Below are positions 23,231-31,658 of a stretch of 64,000 nt of DNA, piece after piece; positions within the stretch are counted from its first letter, which is position 1; the number at the start of each line of letters is the position of its first letter. Source of the stretch: Candidatus Aenigmatarchaeota archaeon (lineage in GTDB: Archaea; Aenigmatarchaeota; Aenigmatarchaeia; PWEA01; JACQIF01); NCBI GenBank assembly GCA_016432325.1, contig CP066684.1, positions 393,018 through 457,017 on the forward strand, written 5' to 3'. Below the pieces are notes generated by a model. That model saw only the letters and a list, made by a program, of their open reading frames with translations, made no database searches and was not told the origin of the DNA. Made by a program: the position numbers and the translations under genes.

Positions 23231-26200
23231 ATGGGTATTGGCACACGCGTTGCGACAGCTCTGATACTCGTTCTCGTAATAACGCCGTCGCTCGTGCTGG
23301 CCGCCGACACGAACAGCGGGCCTTTCAGGGGGGACGCGTTCCTGAAGATATCGGAGGACCTGACGCCGACGGACGCGGTCTTCTACAAACTGACCACCGA
23401 CCTTACAGAAGGTGCCGCCGCCGACCCCGAAAACAACGACTGGGACTTCAACGCCGCCGTGAACGTAACGGTTCACTTCCTCAACGCAACCTCTGGCACG
23501 CCTCCTCCTATACCCAACGGCGGCGCCACCGACATTTTCAGGATAGAACTCTACTACGACAACACGACAACGGCCGATCCAGTTGCTTTCCTGTACAACG
23601 CACTGGTTCCGCCAGTCAACGACACGAACTTCACGTTCATGGTGTACGCCCGCGGAGCCAACATCTCAGGCACCACGGCCAACACTCCATTCGCCCTCGT
23701 GGCGCCCAATGATACCACTCTGTACGCCAGCTTTCAAAAAAATGGCCCTTCGGTCGCCAAGAGCACGGACAGCGGGACGACGTGGACTGTAGATCAGGTC
23801 AACAAAAGAGGCAACACTGGCATAACACAGATCCGGTTGGATGCCGTCAACACGACTCTCGTCTACATCGCTTACGACGATAATCCCAACAAGTCTGTCG
23901 AGGTGGCGAAGACGACGGACGGCGGGACGACGTGGGCCATAACTAACAACAGCAACCCCGTTGCGACGAGCGGCACCACGACAACAAGGCTGTCCATGGA
24001 CGCCTTCAACGACACCGTGGTCTATCTGTCGTACAAAGACGGAACGGACAACGATCTGAGAGTGATGAAGACGACGGACGGCGGGACGACGTGGGCCACG
24101 ACCAACGGTAGTAGCCCAGTAGATTCTGCAGGGGATGTCGGTTCGGACAGTTCCATCATCGCAATCGATGCAAACACAGTATACGTGGCGTATCGATATA
24201 CGACAGAGGCAGATCTAAAAGTGGCGAAGACGACGGACGGCGGGACGACGTGGACGATAGCGAACAACAGCTTCCCTGTCGATCAGATCGGCGGCCAAGA
24301 GACTTCAATCTCCGCGCTGGATGCCAACACGGTATTTGTAGCTTATCAGAGAGGGAATCCGCGCGGCTTCGGAGTGGCTAAGACGACGGACGGCGGGACG
24401 AATTGGACCATCCTGAACGGCACAAATTCAATAGACCCCCTCGTTACCGTGCGCTGGACATCCATCCAAGCGATAAGCAACGACACGCTCTACGTAGCGT
24501 ACCAGGACAACACGCATGAAATCGTCAAGGTGGCGAAGACGACGGACGGCGGGACGAATTGGACACTGACGACCGTAGACTCTTCGTCTGCCATGGGGAG
24601 AGGCGTAGGCCTCGTCGCGAAAGACGCTAACAACCTCTATCTGGGCTACCGCGACTTCAACAACAGCCTGGCCAGATTCTCCAAGACCACGGACGGCGGC
24701 GAAGGATGGAGCGGGTACGGGTCCGGTGTCTTCCGTCTCAAGATGCGCGTCCGTTCGGTGACTGGCGCGACCACGGACTACGACGCCGACACAGAAGCGG
24801 GGATAACCGATGCGACACAGCAGGTAACATACGACTCCACGCGTGCACAGGGCTTTGTTCGCGTAAACACGGGAGTCACGAAGTTCACCTCATACAAAGA
24901 TATCAACTACACGCAGAACGAAACGCGCTTCATGCGCGGCGAAACCGTATACATGAAGGTCAATACTAACGCGGCCGCGTGGAACGAGACCGGTGCCGAA
25001 AGCATGCGGCTTACGCTGACAGGTCCCACAACGACCCTTGTGAGTTTCCCTTTCAACCTCACGCGAAACGACAACGCCTATAGATTTAATTGGACAATGC
25101 AGTCAGGCGTTGACCTTAATGACTACGATGTCGTGCTGAACGTTACGGGCAACACGAGCGCATTCACATCTGGCGACCTATGGACGCAATTCAACTCCTC
25201 AAGCGTCGGCTTCGTCAACGCAAACAAAACGAACTTCTCCACGACGCTCATGACAGATCCAGACGGCGTGCTCAGCGATACGAACGCCTCCTTCTGGGTG
25301 GAGGATGGGCTGCGCGTCGCTCAAGACTATGGCCCGCGCCTGAACGGCTCGAACTCGTCTACGATAAACGCGTACGTCCAGCGCGGTGAGGTAGTCAACG
25401 TCTCGTTCATTGTTCTCGACGAGTGGAACCGCACGTTCGCAAACCGCGAGATATTCTGGAACGCGAACACGAGCGGATATGAACCCGCGATTGCCCGCGT
25501 GAACACGAGCCGCGCCGCGTACGTGGCGTGCGACGGCTACGATACGTCCTTGTCTGTCGTAAACACCACGACCGTTTACGTGGCCCACAGGAACAGGTGC
25601 TCGCTGGGCGTCAAGTTCACCAAGACGACAAACGGCGGCCAGTCGTGGAGCGGCGTGAACGTCTCCACTCTCGGAATTGCGCCGTCGCTGGAGGCGTTTA
25701 ACTCCACGCTGATATACGTGAGCTACACAGACGACGAGGATGCCGACAAGTACAAATTCAACGTCTCCAAGAGCACGGACGGCGGGACGACGTGGACCGT
25801 GACGAACAACAGCAACCCCGTAGCCGGACCGGCGAGGCTCGTTGGCCGCTATGGAGACATGGATGTGGTGGATGCGGATACTGTGTACGTCGTCTACGCC
25901 GACAGCGCACAGAACCTCACTGTCGCAAAGACTACCAACGGCGGAACGTCTTGGACGATAACGAACAACAGCAACCCTGTAGCCGGGGATGCCCGCTCAC
26001 CAACATTAAGAAATTCTATTGCGGCAGTCAACTCCACGCTGGTTTATGTGGCATACTACGCCAGTGGCAACGATCTCGCCATTGCGAAGACAGCCAACGG
26101 AGGCACATCATGGAACGTGACGACCGTGGACTCGGCAGGCGATGTCGGAGACAATCCGTCCATCGATGTTGTGGACGCCAACACGCTATACGTCAGCTAC

Positions 26201-27397
26201 TACGACAATACCAACGATGACCTGAAGTTCGCGAAGACCACGAACGGAGGGATTACGTGGTCTGTGCAGACATTGGACTCCGCGGGTAGTGTCGGCCAGT
26301 ACTCGTCTCTCGACGCGCTGGACGCGAACACGATATACATAGCGTATTACGACGGCGACAACGCGGACCTGAAGGTGATAAGGAGCGTCGACGCGGGCCA
26401 GACGTGGAACATATTCCCAGACGGGACAACCGTGGACGCCGAGGCAGGCAACATACAGGTCGGTCCTGAACCATCCATCATTCTCGCCTCTGACAGGGCC
26501 GCGTGGATAAGCTATAACCGCTTCGATCCCGCGGGCTCTGCCGGGGAATATCTAAAGGTCGCGCGTCTCAACCTCACGCGGTTGCGCGTCACTGACGCCA
26601 ACGGTCGCGTAACCGACAACATCACTGTCGAATCCAACTGGACAGACACGTATGCGTCGACGACGCCCGGACAGACGGAAACGCGAGACTACGCGGTCCA
26701 CGCTCACTTCCCCTACAACATCACGTCCGCCGCGCAGGGCGCGTACGGCGAGAACGCGTCGCAGGCGTACGCGTTCGACGTCGATTCGCAGTACTACGTC
26801 GACACCCACGTGCAGAACACGACGACGCTGAGCAAGGACAATCTCAACGACGACAACGAGCAAACGAGCTATGCGGTAGGCACCGATACCGTATACGTCT
26901 GGGTCCACGCGCGCAACGTGCGCAGCGAGGAGGCGAGCGGGAAAAGCGCGACGACGTACGTATACGCATCCGGCGGCAGCCGCGGCGGCGCAGACGCCAC
27001 GTATACCGGAACGACAGGCTCGGACGGCTGGACAGCCCAATTGGGCAGTTTCGCGGCCGTGTCTCCCTCAGGCACGTGGTACTTCGATTCGGACGTAACG
27101 GGCGACAACAACACGGGAACAGACGCTGAAGCGGTGACGTTCACGATAGGCGCTTTCAGCGTGTCGGGCAAGGTCTTCCACTGGGCGAACGGCACTGCTG
27201 TGAACAGCGTCACTGTTACGGCAGTGCTCATAGATGCAGGCGTTTCCATAGAGACCAAGACCGACACGACAGACACGAACGGCGCTTTCGACGTCGCCTT
27301 CGGCACCACGCCGACAGCTGATAAAGAGTACACAATAAACATCACAGTCGCCAAAGGCTCTCTCGTGTCGTATCTAATCCAGAGGGTGAGAGCGTGA
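23231..27397 (+). CDS. Giant secreted surface protein with two blocks of Asp-box repeats
   Basis: 1,388 aa. Signal peptide with cleavage near LVLAA|DTN. It begins with an N-terminal domain shared with the 32997 protein (GPFRGDAFLKISEDL...), then a first block of seven Asp-box repeats (about residues 178-497; consensus TTDGGTTW). A shared beta-rich region follows (FMRGETVYMKV..., WVEDGLRVAQDYGPRLN, VVNVSFIVLDEWNRTFANRE). A second block of six Asp-boxes (about 777-1067) comes next. It ends in YVDTHVQNTTTLSKDN... and a C-terminal carboxypeptidase-regulatory-like domain (SGKVFHWANGTAVNSV). Asp-boxes form beta-propellers, as in sialidase-like and sortilin folds. Many N-x-T/S sites suggest glycosylation. 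No C-terminal anchor seen. ATG 23231 is preferred over GTG 23222. Confidence 0.85.
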   Translation: MGIGTRVATALILVLVITPSLVLAADTNSGPFRGDAFLKISEDLTPTDAVFYKLTTDLTEGAAADPENNDWDFNAAVNVTVHFLNATSGTPPPIPNGGATDIFRIELYYDNTTTADPVAFLYNALVPPVNDTNFTFMVYARGANISGTTANTPFALVAPNDTTLYASFQKNGPSVAKSTDSGTTWTVDQVNKRGNTGITQIRLDAVNTTLVYIAYDDNPNKSVEVAKTTDGGTTWAITNNSNPVATSGTTTTRLSMDAFNDTVVYLSYKDGTDNDLRVMKTTDGGTTWATTNGSSPVDSAGDVGSDSSIIAIDANTVYVAYRYTTEADLKVAKTTDGGTTWTIANNSFPVDQIGGQETSISALDANTVFVAYQRGNPRGFGVAKTTDGGTNWTILNGTNSIDPLVTVRWTSIQAISNDTLYVAYQDNTHEIVKVAKTTDGGTNWTLTTVDSSSAMGRGVGLVAKDANNLYLGYRDFNNSLARFSKTTDGGEGWSGYGSGVFRLKMRVRSVTGATTDYDADTEAGITDATQQVTYDSTRAQGFVRVNTGVTKFTSYKDINYTQNETRFMRGETVYMKVNTNAAAWNETGAESMRLTLTGPTTTLVSFPFNLTRNDNAYRFNWTMQSGVDLNDYDVVLNVTGNTSAFTSGDLWTQFNSSSVGFVNANKTNFSTTLMTDPDGVLSDTNASFWVEDGLRVAQDYGPRLNGSNSSTINAYVQRGEVVNVSFIVLDEWNRTFANREIFWNANTSGYEPAIARVNTSRAAYVACDGYDTSLSVVNTTTVYVAHRNRCSLGVKFTKTTNGGQSWSGVNVSTLGIAPSLEAFNSTLIYVSYTDDEDADKYKFNVSKSTDGGTTWTVTNNSNPVAGPARLVGRYGDMDVVDADTVYVVYADSAQNLTVAKTTNGGTSWTITNNSNPVAGDARSPTLRNSIAAVNSTLVYVAYYASGNDLAIAKTANGGTSWNVTTVDSAGDVGDNPSIDVVDANTLYVSYYDNTNDDLKFAKTTNGGITWSVQTLDSAGSVGQYSSLDALDANTIYIAYYDGDNADLKVIRSVDAGQTWNIFPDGTTVDAEAGNIQVGPEPSIILASDRAAWISYNRFDPAGSAGEYLKVARLNLTRLRVTDANGRVTDNITVESNWTDTYASTTPGQTETRDYAVHAHFPYNITSAAQGAYGENASQAYAFDVDSQYYVDTHVQNTTTLSKDNLNDDNEQTSYAVGTDTVYVWVHARNVRSEEASGKSATTYVYASGGSRGGADATYTGTTGSDGWTAQLGSFAAVSPSGTWYFDSDVTGDNNTGTDAEAVTFTIGAFSVSGKVFHWANGTAVNSVTVTAVLIDAGVSIETKTDTTDTNGAFDVAFGTTPTADKEYTINITVAKGSLVSYLIQRVRA
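23903..24253 (+). repeat. Long identical nucleotide repeats encoding Asp-boxes
   Basis: A 33-nt sequence encoding VAKTTDGGTTW is identical at 23903-23935 and 24221-24253. Shorter versions recur near 24065, 24377, 24531 and 25772. Codons, not only residues, are conserved. Confidence 0.85.
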
Positions 27398-28020
27398 GGG
27401 CGGCAGCCGGACTTTTCATAGACGTTTTTGCGCGGAAGAGCGCAAAAAGGTCTGAGCACGTGAACTCCAAAGGGTTGTCGATGATAATATCGCATGTGCT
27501 GGGACTGGCCCTCATGATAGCCGCCTTTGCCGTCGTGTCCGTCGGAATGCTGGGGTATTTCACCACCGTCTCCCATGAAACGCAGGAAGCTCAGGCGTCG
27601 CTAGTGGCTCGCGCCGTCGCAGAAGAGATAGTCAAGATGGAGACGCTCTACAGAGATTCCGACACTCGACCCACTCAGAACAATACGAACGTGACTCTCG
27701 CGGACGTTTACATGGACGTCCCTCTGAGAATAAGTGGTCACGCGTACTCGATAGAGTTCTTTCCAAGATCAGACCTATGGGTGGTGAGCAACGCAACAAT
27801 AAACGGATTGGTGGAGACGCCGCTGAGCGAGGACAGGCCGTACAGCAAGATGCGCATACAAACCGAAGGGTCGGCGGCGATAACCCTCGACTACGACATC
27901 TACAACATTTTCGCCAAGACCGAAGGTTCTGCAGGGCATACGGACCGCATAAGGCTGCGTTACACGCGCTCGCTCCTGCAAGGCGCGCTGACGGACAGCA
28001 TAATATTATCGGGTGCATGA
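27394..28020 (+). CDS. Pilin-like protein with class III-type signal, hairpin in N-region
   Basis: 208 aa from GTG 27394, which overlaps the previous stop as GTGA. The N-terminal region is long. The hydrophobic core SMIISHVLGLALMIAAFAVVSVGML follows VNSKG, so prepilin peptidase cleavage after KG is expected at about residue 26. A GTG at 27460, three codons before KG, is an alternative start with the short N-region seen in most neighbours. Between the two starts lies a 9-bp hairpin (27425-27448). The rest is a Cys-free, Thr/Asn-containing extracellular domain. Function: minor pilin or secreted pseudopilin of locus 1. Confidence 0.72.
   Translation: MRAAAGLFIDVFARKSAKRSEHVNSKGLSMIISHVLGLALMIAAFAVVSVGMLGYFTTVSHETQEAQASLVARAVAEEIVKMETLYRDSDTRPTQNNTNVTLADVYMDVPLRISGHAYSIEFFPRSDLWVVSNATINGLVETPLSEDRPYSKMRIQTEGSAAITLDYDIYNIFAKTEGSAGHTDRIRLRYTRSLLQGALTDSIILSGA
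27425..27448 (+). repeat. Hairpin near the start of the 27394 gene
   Basis: 9-nt arms TTTTTGCGC/GCGCAAAAA with a 6-nt loop. It is translated if GTG 27394 is used, and is a 5' leader if GTG 27460 is used. Confidence 0.85.
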
Positions 28021-28021
28021 C

Positions 28022-28846
28022 ATGCTAAGTAAGAAAGGGTTCAACCAGGTTGATTTGGCAGTAGGCCTGTCTCTGATGCTGGCCGTGATGACCTTCGCGA
28101 TAATCTACACGAATACTGCTATCGCGCCTCAGGTTAGCAGCGTGCAGTCCTTCGAGCTGCGGGCCACGGCAAAGGCCCTCGGGGACATGATATTCGAAGA
28201 CCGAGGCGTCCCGACAGACTGGCCCTATCAGGAGCCCGTTCGGCCGTCGCTCATGGAGTACATCTACGCTGTCCCGCTCTCCGTGCGCGAAACGAACGGC
28301 ACCGGATTGTCCAACGGAGTAATCAGCGTAAACCTGACGACGGGCGAACGCGCGTACAACGGCAGCATAAAGGTCTACGACGGGAACACGAGCCTCGCCA
28401 CGAACGTTGTGGCCAGCGGCGATACGGACAGCGACGGCCTGCTCGAATGGGCCAACATTTCGTTCAGGTTCAGCATAGGCCCGCGGGAGAAGAAGCTGCT
28501 CAACGTTTATTACTCCGCGGACAACACGACCGCGGCAGCGTACACGTCACTCACGCAGACCGCGAACACGACGTTCAACGTCACGATATTCGGCGAGCAG
28601 AGCCTCAAGGGGCTGACGCCGCTGAAGCTCGGACGGATAAACAACAAAACGTCAGCCTACCTGCGCCCCCTCTTCGGCATCAAGCGCGACTTCAGGATAG
28701 AGATCGCAAACGTCACAGGCACCGCGTACGCCGCCGGCGACGACCTTCCGAAGACCACCAACGTCGTTGTCAACGAACGTCTCATTCCTTCCCAGAACAG
28801 GACTGCTCACATAAATCTGGTAAAAGCAACTCTGTGGATATGGTGA
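28022..28846 (+). CDS. Pilin-like secreted protein
   Basis: 274 aa. Type IV pilin-like N-terminus MLSKKGFNQVDLAVGL: KKG before a hydrophobic helix (LAVGLSLMLAVMTFAIIYTNTA), with cleavage expected after KKG. The long ectodomain has a beta-rich middle (ISFRFSIGPREKKLLNVYYSADN, a DUF2341-like tail motif) and many Asn-x-Thr sites. It starts 1 nt after the previous stop. Probably a minor pilin or a pilin-anchored adhesin of locus 1. Confidence 0.75.
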   Translation: MLSKKGFNQVDLAVGLSLMLAVMTFAIIYTNTAIAPQVSSVQSFELRATAKALGDMIFEDRGVPTDWPYQEPVRPSLMEYIYAVPLSVRETNGTGLSNGVISVNLTTGERAYNGSIKVYDGNTSLATNVVASGDTDSDGLLEWANISFRFSIGPREKKLLNVYYSADNTTAAAYTSLTQTANTTFNVTIFGEQSLKGLTPLKLGRINNKTSAYLRPLFGIKRDFRIEIANVTGTAYAAGDDLPKTTNVVVNERLIPSQNRTAHINLVKATLWIW

Positions 28847-28850
28847 TTCA

Positions 28851-28940
28851 ATGAATTTACCGCTCAGAAGGCCAAGAGGCGCACGAAAAGATTCGCTTTT
28901 CGGCGCACCGAAAACCGACGTTTTCGGAGGTGACCAGTAA
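28851..28940 (+). CDS. 29-codon upstream ORF containing two hairpins
   Basis: ATG 28851 to TAA 28938-28940, directly abutting the next pilin-like ATG (28941). The product would be very basic (MNLPLRRPRGARKDSLFGA...). The only clear ribosome-binding site for the next gene, GGAGGTGA, lies within the last codons of this ORF, and the two hairpins occupy its second half. It could couple translation or modulate access to that site. Translation is not proven. Confidence 0.35.
   Translation: MNLPLRRPRGARKDSLFGAPKTDVFGGDQ
28884..28927 (+). repeat. Two tandem hairpins upstream of the 28941 pilin-like gene
   Basis: Arms CGAAAAG/CTTTTCG with loop ATTCG (28884-28902), then CCGAAAAC/GTTTTCGG with loop CGAC (28908-28927). 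Each is preceded by GGCGCA. Confidence 0.85.
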
Positions 28941-29336
28941 ATGTACGGGAAAGGACTGACTTACACGCTCGAAGCAGTCATAGCGCTCTCGCTCGTCGCG
29001 GTTTCCATGATAGCGGTCTTCAACGGACTGACCGTTCCGCAGGGAGCCCAGTTGCGTTTCGGTGAAGAGAACGCCTTCTCGTGCCTTAAGAGCCTGGACA
29101 GCGACGGCAAGCTGCGGGCCGACGCGGTGGCGCGCAACGCAGGGGCGATATCCAACAACCTGATAGGGTGCATTCGCGGCTCGTTCAATCATACTGTGCA
29201 GGTCTGCCAGGGCACGTGCACAAGCGTGACTCTTGACAGGGACGAGGACGTCGCATCAGTGGAGTATTACATCGCCGGGCACAACACGACAAACCCGACG
29301 CTTGTGGTGGTATACGCATGGTCTTCCCTAACGTGA
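28941..29336 (+). CDS. Pilin-like protein
   Basis: 131 aa. Short N-region MYGKG, then LTYTLEAVIALSLVAVSMIAVF, with a Glu at the position expected for a pilin (LTYTLE) and cleavage expected after KG. The ectodomain has four cysteines (SCLKSL, IGCIRG, VCQGTC) that could form disulfides. It has an 8-nt GGAGGTGA ribosome-binding site. Overlaps the next gene by 19 nt. Role: structural or minor pilin of locus 1. Confidence 0.75.
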   Translation: MYGKGLTYTLEAVIALSLVAVSMIAVFNGLTVPQGAQLRFGEENAFSCLKSLDSDGKLRADAVARNAGAISNNLIGCIRGSFNHTVQVCQGTCTSVTLDRDEDVASVEYYIAGHNTTNPTLVVVYAWSSLT

Positions 29337-30061
29337 AAGGACAGATGATGCTGATGATGGCAATCATCATAGTGCTCGTCGTCATAGCCATACGCATCGA
29401 GGCGGACAGCGTCTCAACCATCGAGAGCTTCGACTTCCAGAGGGGAGGCGAACACGAAGCCTTCGACAACGTGCTGCGCGAGTTGGCGACCAGCGGCCGT
29501 CTCGCGTTCACTGAGAATCCGGACGGCGCCTACGTGGACGCGCGCCTGTCGAACTTCACGGCCTTCGTCAGAAAGAAGAAAGACGTTTCCGTAATCTACG
29601 CCGTCGTCTCCTACAAGCCATCGAACAGGTTCAACGTCACCGTGCGCAACTACCTCGGCGACGAGATGGTCGGCGTGCTAGTTGAGCACAACGTCTCCGG
29701 TTCCGCGACGTCAGCGTCCCTCGGAAGCCTCGCAATCGGCGCTTTCAACAACACGACCGCGACCAGCGCCGTCGCGTCAGAAAGACCTGTGGAAGTGAAC
29801 GTCTCTTACACGACGCGCGGCAGCGGGGAGAATTTCAAGCACACGTTCACGGCCATAGTGGGCCCAGCCTACAACTACACGACTGTCTACGCCCAGATGA
29901 CGCTCAAGAGCGGCGATTCATCCCTATCTGACGCGTTCGCATACACGCTCGTCGCGAACTCGAGCTCGGCTGCCGCTTACGCGACGCCCTACGGAACGCC
30001 TTACGCGTATCCCTATCCGGACCCGATTCCGTACTTGACGCCTTACGGGTCGCCTGCATAG
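29318..30061 (+). CDS. Pilin-like protein with Tyr/Pro-rich C-terminus
   Basis: 247 aa. N-terminus MVFPNVKGQMMLMMAIIIVLVVIAI: KGQ before the hydrophobic helix is a class III-like processing site. The ectodomain is glycosylation-rich (several N-x-S/T). The last 30 residues are an unusual repeat of TPYGTPYAYPYPDPIPYLTPYGSPA type, exposed and extended, suggestive of a spacer or binding surface. Starts inside the preceding gene (19 nt overlap), indicating coupled expression. Confidence 0.72.
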   Translation: MVFPNVKGQMMLMMAIIIVLVVIAIRIEADSVSTIESFDFQRGGEHEAFDNVLRELATSGRLAFTENPDGAYVDARLSNFTAFVRKKKDVSVIYAVVSYKPSNRFNVTVRNYLGDEMVGVLVEHNVSGSATSASLGSLAIGAFNNTTATSAVASERPVEVNVSYTTRGSGENFKHTFTAIVGPAYNYTTVYAQMTLKSGDSSLSDAFAYTLVANSSSAAAYATPYGTPYAYPYPDPIPYLTPYGSPA

Positions 30062-30108
30062 TCCCTGATAGCGTCACTAGTGCCCGCGGGCTGCCTACTC
30101 GGATAGAA

Positions 30109-30573
30109 TCAGCAGACGTAGCCGCCGCCGGAAAGCGCGCAGGTGTAGATGGCTTCGCGTGGGCACGTCTTGCTCTGTATCTGCACGCGGGAAGGCTGTG
30201 TCGTTATGCCTGTGACCGCAAAGGTCTGCAGGTCTCCTGAACCCATGGCGACATTCGAGTTTGGAGGAGTGCTTTCCAAAAAGTCGACCTCGCTCGTGAA
30301 TGTGACTATCCTGAAGTTGGTCAGGTTCTGCGTGCCCCTGTTGCGCGCCAGAACTGAAATCTTGCCTGCCGACGCGTCGTAGGTGGCTGCCGTGATCTCC
30401 AGTATCGCGCGCTGGCAGCCGCTGCTGAACTCTTCCGCCGCCTGTCCGGATTCGGTTATCTGTTCGCTCGTGAACGTGCGCGCGAAGACTGCGATGAAGG
30501 TCGCGACAGTTATCGTGAAGGCGATGAGCAAGACGGTTGCGATAAGAGGGCTGAGACCCTTCACGTTCCTCAT
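30109..30573 (-). CDS. Archaeal pilin (GLSPLIATVLL type)
   Basis: 154 aa. N-terminus MRNVKGLSPLIATVLLIAFTITVATF matches archaeal type IV pilins and archaellin-like proteins, with cleavage after KG. Four cysteines in the mature protein (GCQRAI, KTCPRE, YTCALS, YVC) could pair. Divergent from the 30624 pilin, with one palindromic TATA between them; both appear leaderless. Likely a major-pilin-type subunit. Confidence 0.85.
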   Translation of the reverse strand: MRNVKGLSPLIATVLLIAFTITVATFIAVFARTFTSEQITESGQAAEEFSSGCQRAILEITAATYDASAGKISVLARNRGTQNLTNFRIVTFTSEVDFLESTPPNSNVAMGSGDLQTFAVTGITTQPSRVQIQSKTCPREAIYTCALSGGGYVC

Positions 30574-30593
30574 GCGGTTAATGCATTTCCTTG

Positions 30594-30603
30594 ATTTATA
30601 AAT
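30594..30603. promoter_or_regulatory. Shared palindromic TATA for two divergent pilin genes
   Basis: ATTTATAAAT is a perfect 10-nt palindrome centred 25.5 nt from both start codons (30573 and 30624). It is the clearest symmetrical promoter in the window. Confidence 0.7.
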
Positions 30604-30623
30604 GCCGTGCGCGTACTAGGCCC

Positions 30624-31097
30624 ATGCGGCCCCAGAAGGGAATATCCCCGATTATAGCCGTGGTTCTGCTCATCGGCCTCACTGTGGCCTCCGCGGCCGT
30701 GCTGGTCAATTTCTACGCGCCCTTCCAGCAGGCCCGGCAGTCGGAGATAGAGCAGAAGGGTTCAACAGAAGCGGAATGCGCGTTCGCCTCCATAGAGTTC
30801 ACGGACGACGACGTCGCGTCCAACCTCACGGCAAGCACGGACACCGTAAACGTCACCGTCGACAACACTGGAAGCGTGGACCTATACGACTTCCAGATAA
30901 CGGTAACGATAAGCAATATAGCCTACAGTTACGAACCCGACAACGTGACCAAGAGGACGGCCGCTGTGCCCATGAAACCGGGGGACAAGGTTGTGTTCGT
31001 GACTAACGTAACGGACAACCTGTCCGGAACGATAACGTCCGTGGAGGTCGTTGGCCGCAACTGCCCCAGAGCGGCGAGAAAGAAGGTTGACTTATGA
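30624..31097 (+). CDS. Archaeal pilin (GISPIIAVVLL type)
   Basis: 157 aa from the leaderless ATG 30624. N-terminus MRPQKGISPIIAVVLLIGLTVASAAV, cleavage after KG. The ectodomain has an Ig-like appearance (VNVTVDNTGSVDLYDFQITVT) and two cysteines (ECAFASIE, RNCPRA). Its stop overlaps the next pilin start as ATGA. First gene of a plus-strand pilin series reaching 32390. Confidence 0.85.
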   Translation: MRPQKGISPIIAVVLLIGLTVASAAVLVNFYAPFQQARQSEIEQKGSTEAECAFASIEFTDDDVASNLTASTDTVNVTVDNTGSVDLYDFQITVTISNIAYSYEPDNVTKRTAAVPMKPGDKVVFVTNVTDNLSGTITSVEVVGRNCPRAARKKVDL

Positions 31098-31651
31098 GCA
31101 TGTACGAAATATGCGATTTCGACATTTTCAAATGTCGTTTGAAAAGTTCGTACGGCGGGCGTACGAACATACCGAAAGGCCGCGGCCTTTCGTGCAAAGG
31201 AGTGAGCCCGCTGATCGCGACCGTACTGCTGATAGCGTTCGCCATAGCCGCGGCCGGCATACTCGCCAACTTCGTCCTGCCGTTCACGCAGTCCACTGTG
31301 TCAGAAAGCACTTCGCGGGGCAGCAGCGACATCAGCTGTTCGTACGCCAACATCATCATAGACGAGGCCTCATGGAACTCCACTTCGAACACGCTCTCTC
31401 TTACAATCGAAAACAACGGCCGTGAAACCCTGAAGAACTTCAAAGCCTCCATCGTCAGAACGAACAACACCGTATCGACCCTGATACTCGCGCCGACAGG
31501 CGCGGAGATGCAGCCCGGAGACATAGAGACGTTCACAAACGCGACAAACGTGGCGCCCTGCAGCGACATCAGCTCGGTCACGGTGCGTTCGGACACGTGC
31601 CCGACAGACGCCCGCCACGAAATACAGAAGGCATCCATAACAAGCTGTTAG
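31094..31651 (+). CDS. Archaeal pilin with hairpin-encoded N-terminal extension
   Basis: 185 aa. The pilin signal CKGVSPLIATVLLIAFAIAAAGI begins only at about residue 35, whereas sister pilins have 4-6 residues before KG. The extra stretch is encoded by four hairpins placed head to tail (31105-31192). A second, imperfect KG-LS motif (PKGRGLS) is encoded by the last hairpin. The mature part is pilin-like with an Ig-like domain (SLTIENNGRETLKNFKA) and cysteine pairs. Overlaps the upstream gene as ATGA. If the ATG is used, the prepilin leader would be exceptionally long; no internal ATG or GTG just before KG gives a normal leader. Confidence 0.8.
   Translation: MSMYEICDFDIFKCRLKSSYGGRTNIPKGRGLSCKGVSPLIATVLLIAFAIAAAGILANFVLPFTQSTVSESTSRGSSDISCSYANIIIDEASWNSTSNTLSLTIENNGRETLKNFKASIVRTNNTVSTLILAPTGAEMQPGDIETFTNATNVAPCSDISSVTVRSDTCPTDARHEIQKASITSC
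31105..31192 (+). repeat. Four-hairpin array inside a pilin reading frame
   Basis: H1 CGAAAT/ATTTCG, loop ATGCG (31105-31121). H2 CGACATTT/AAATGTCG (31120-31137). H3 GTTCGTACG/CGTACGAAC, loop GCGGG (31146-31168). H4 CGAAAGGC/GCCTTTCG, loop CGCG (31173-31192). Confidence 0.9.
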
Positions 31652-31658
31652 TGATAAG

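Noticed and set aside
23231-27397. Active sialidase
   Set aside because: Asp-box repeats occur, but no sialidase catalytic RIP motif or arginine triad was seen; Asp-boxes are common in non-enzymatic propellers.
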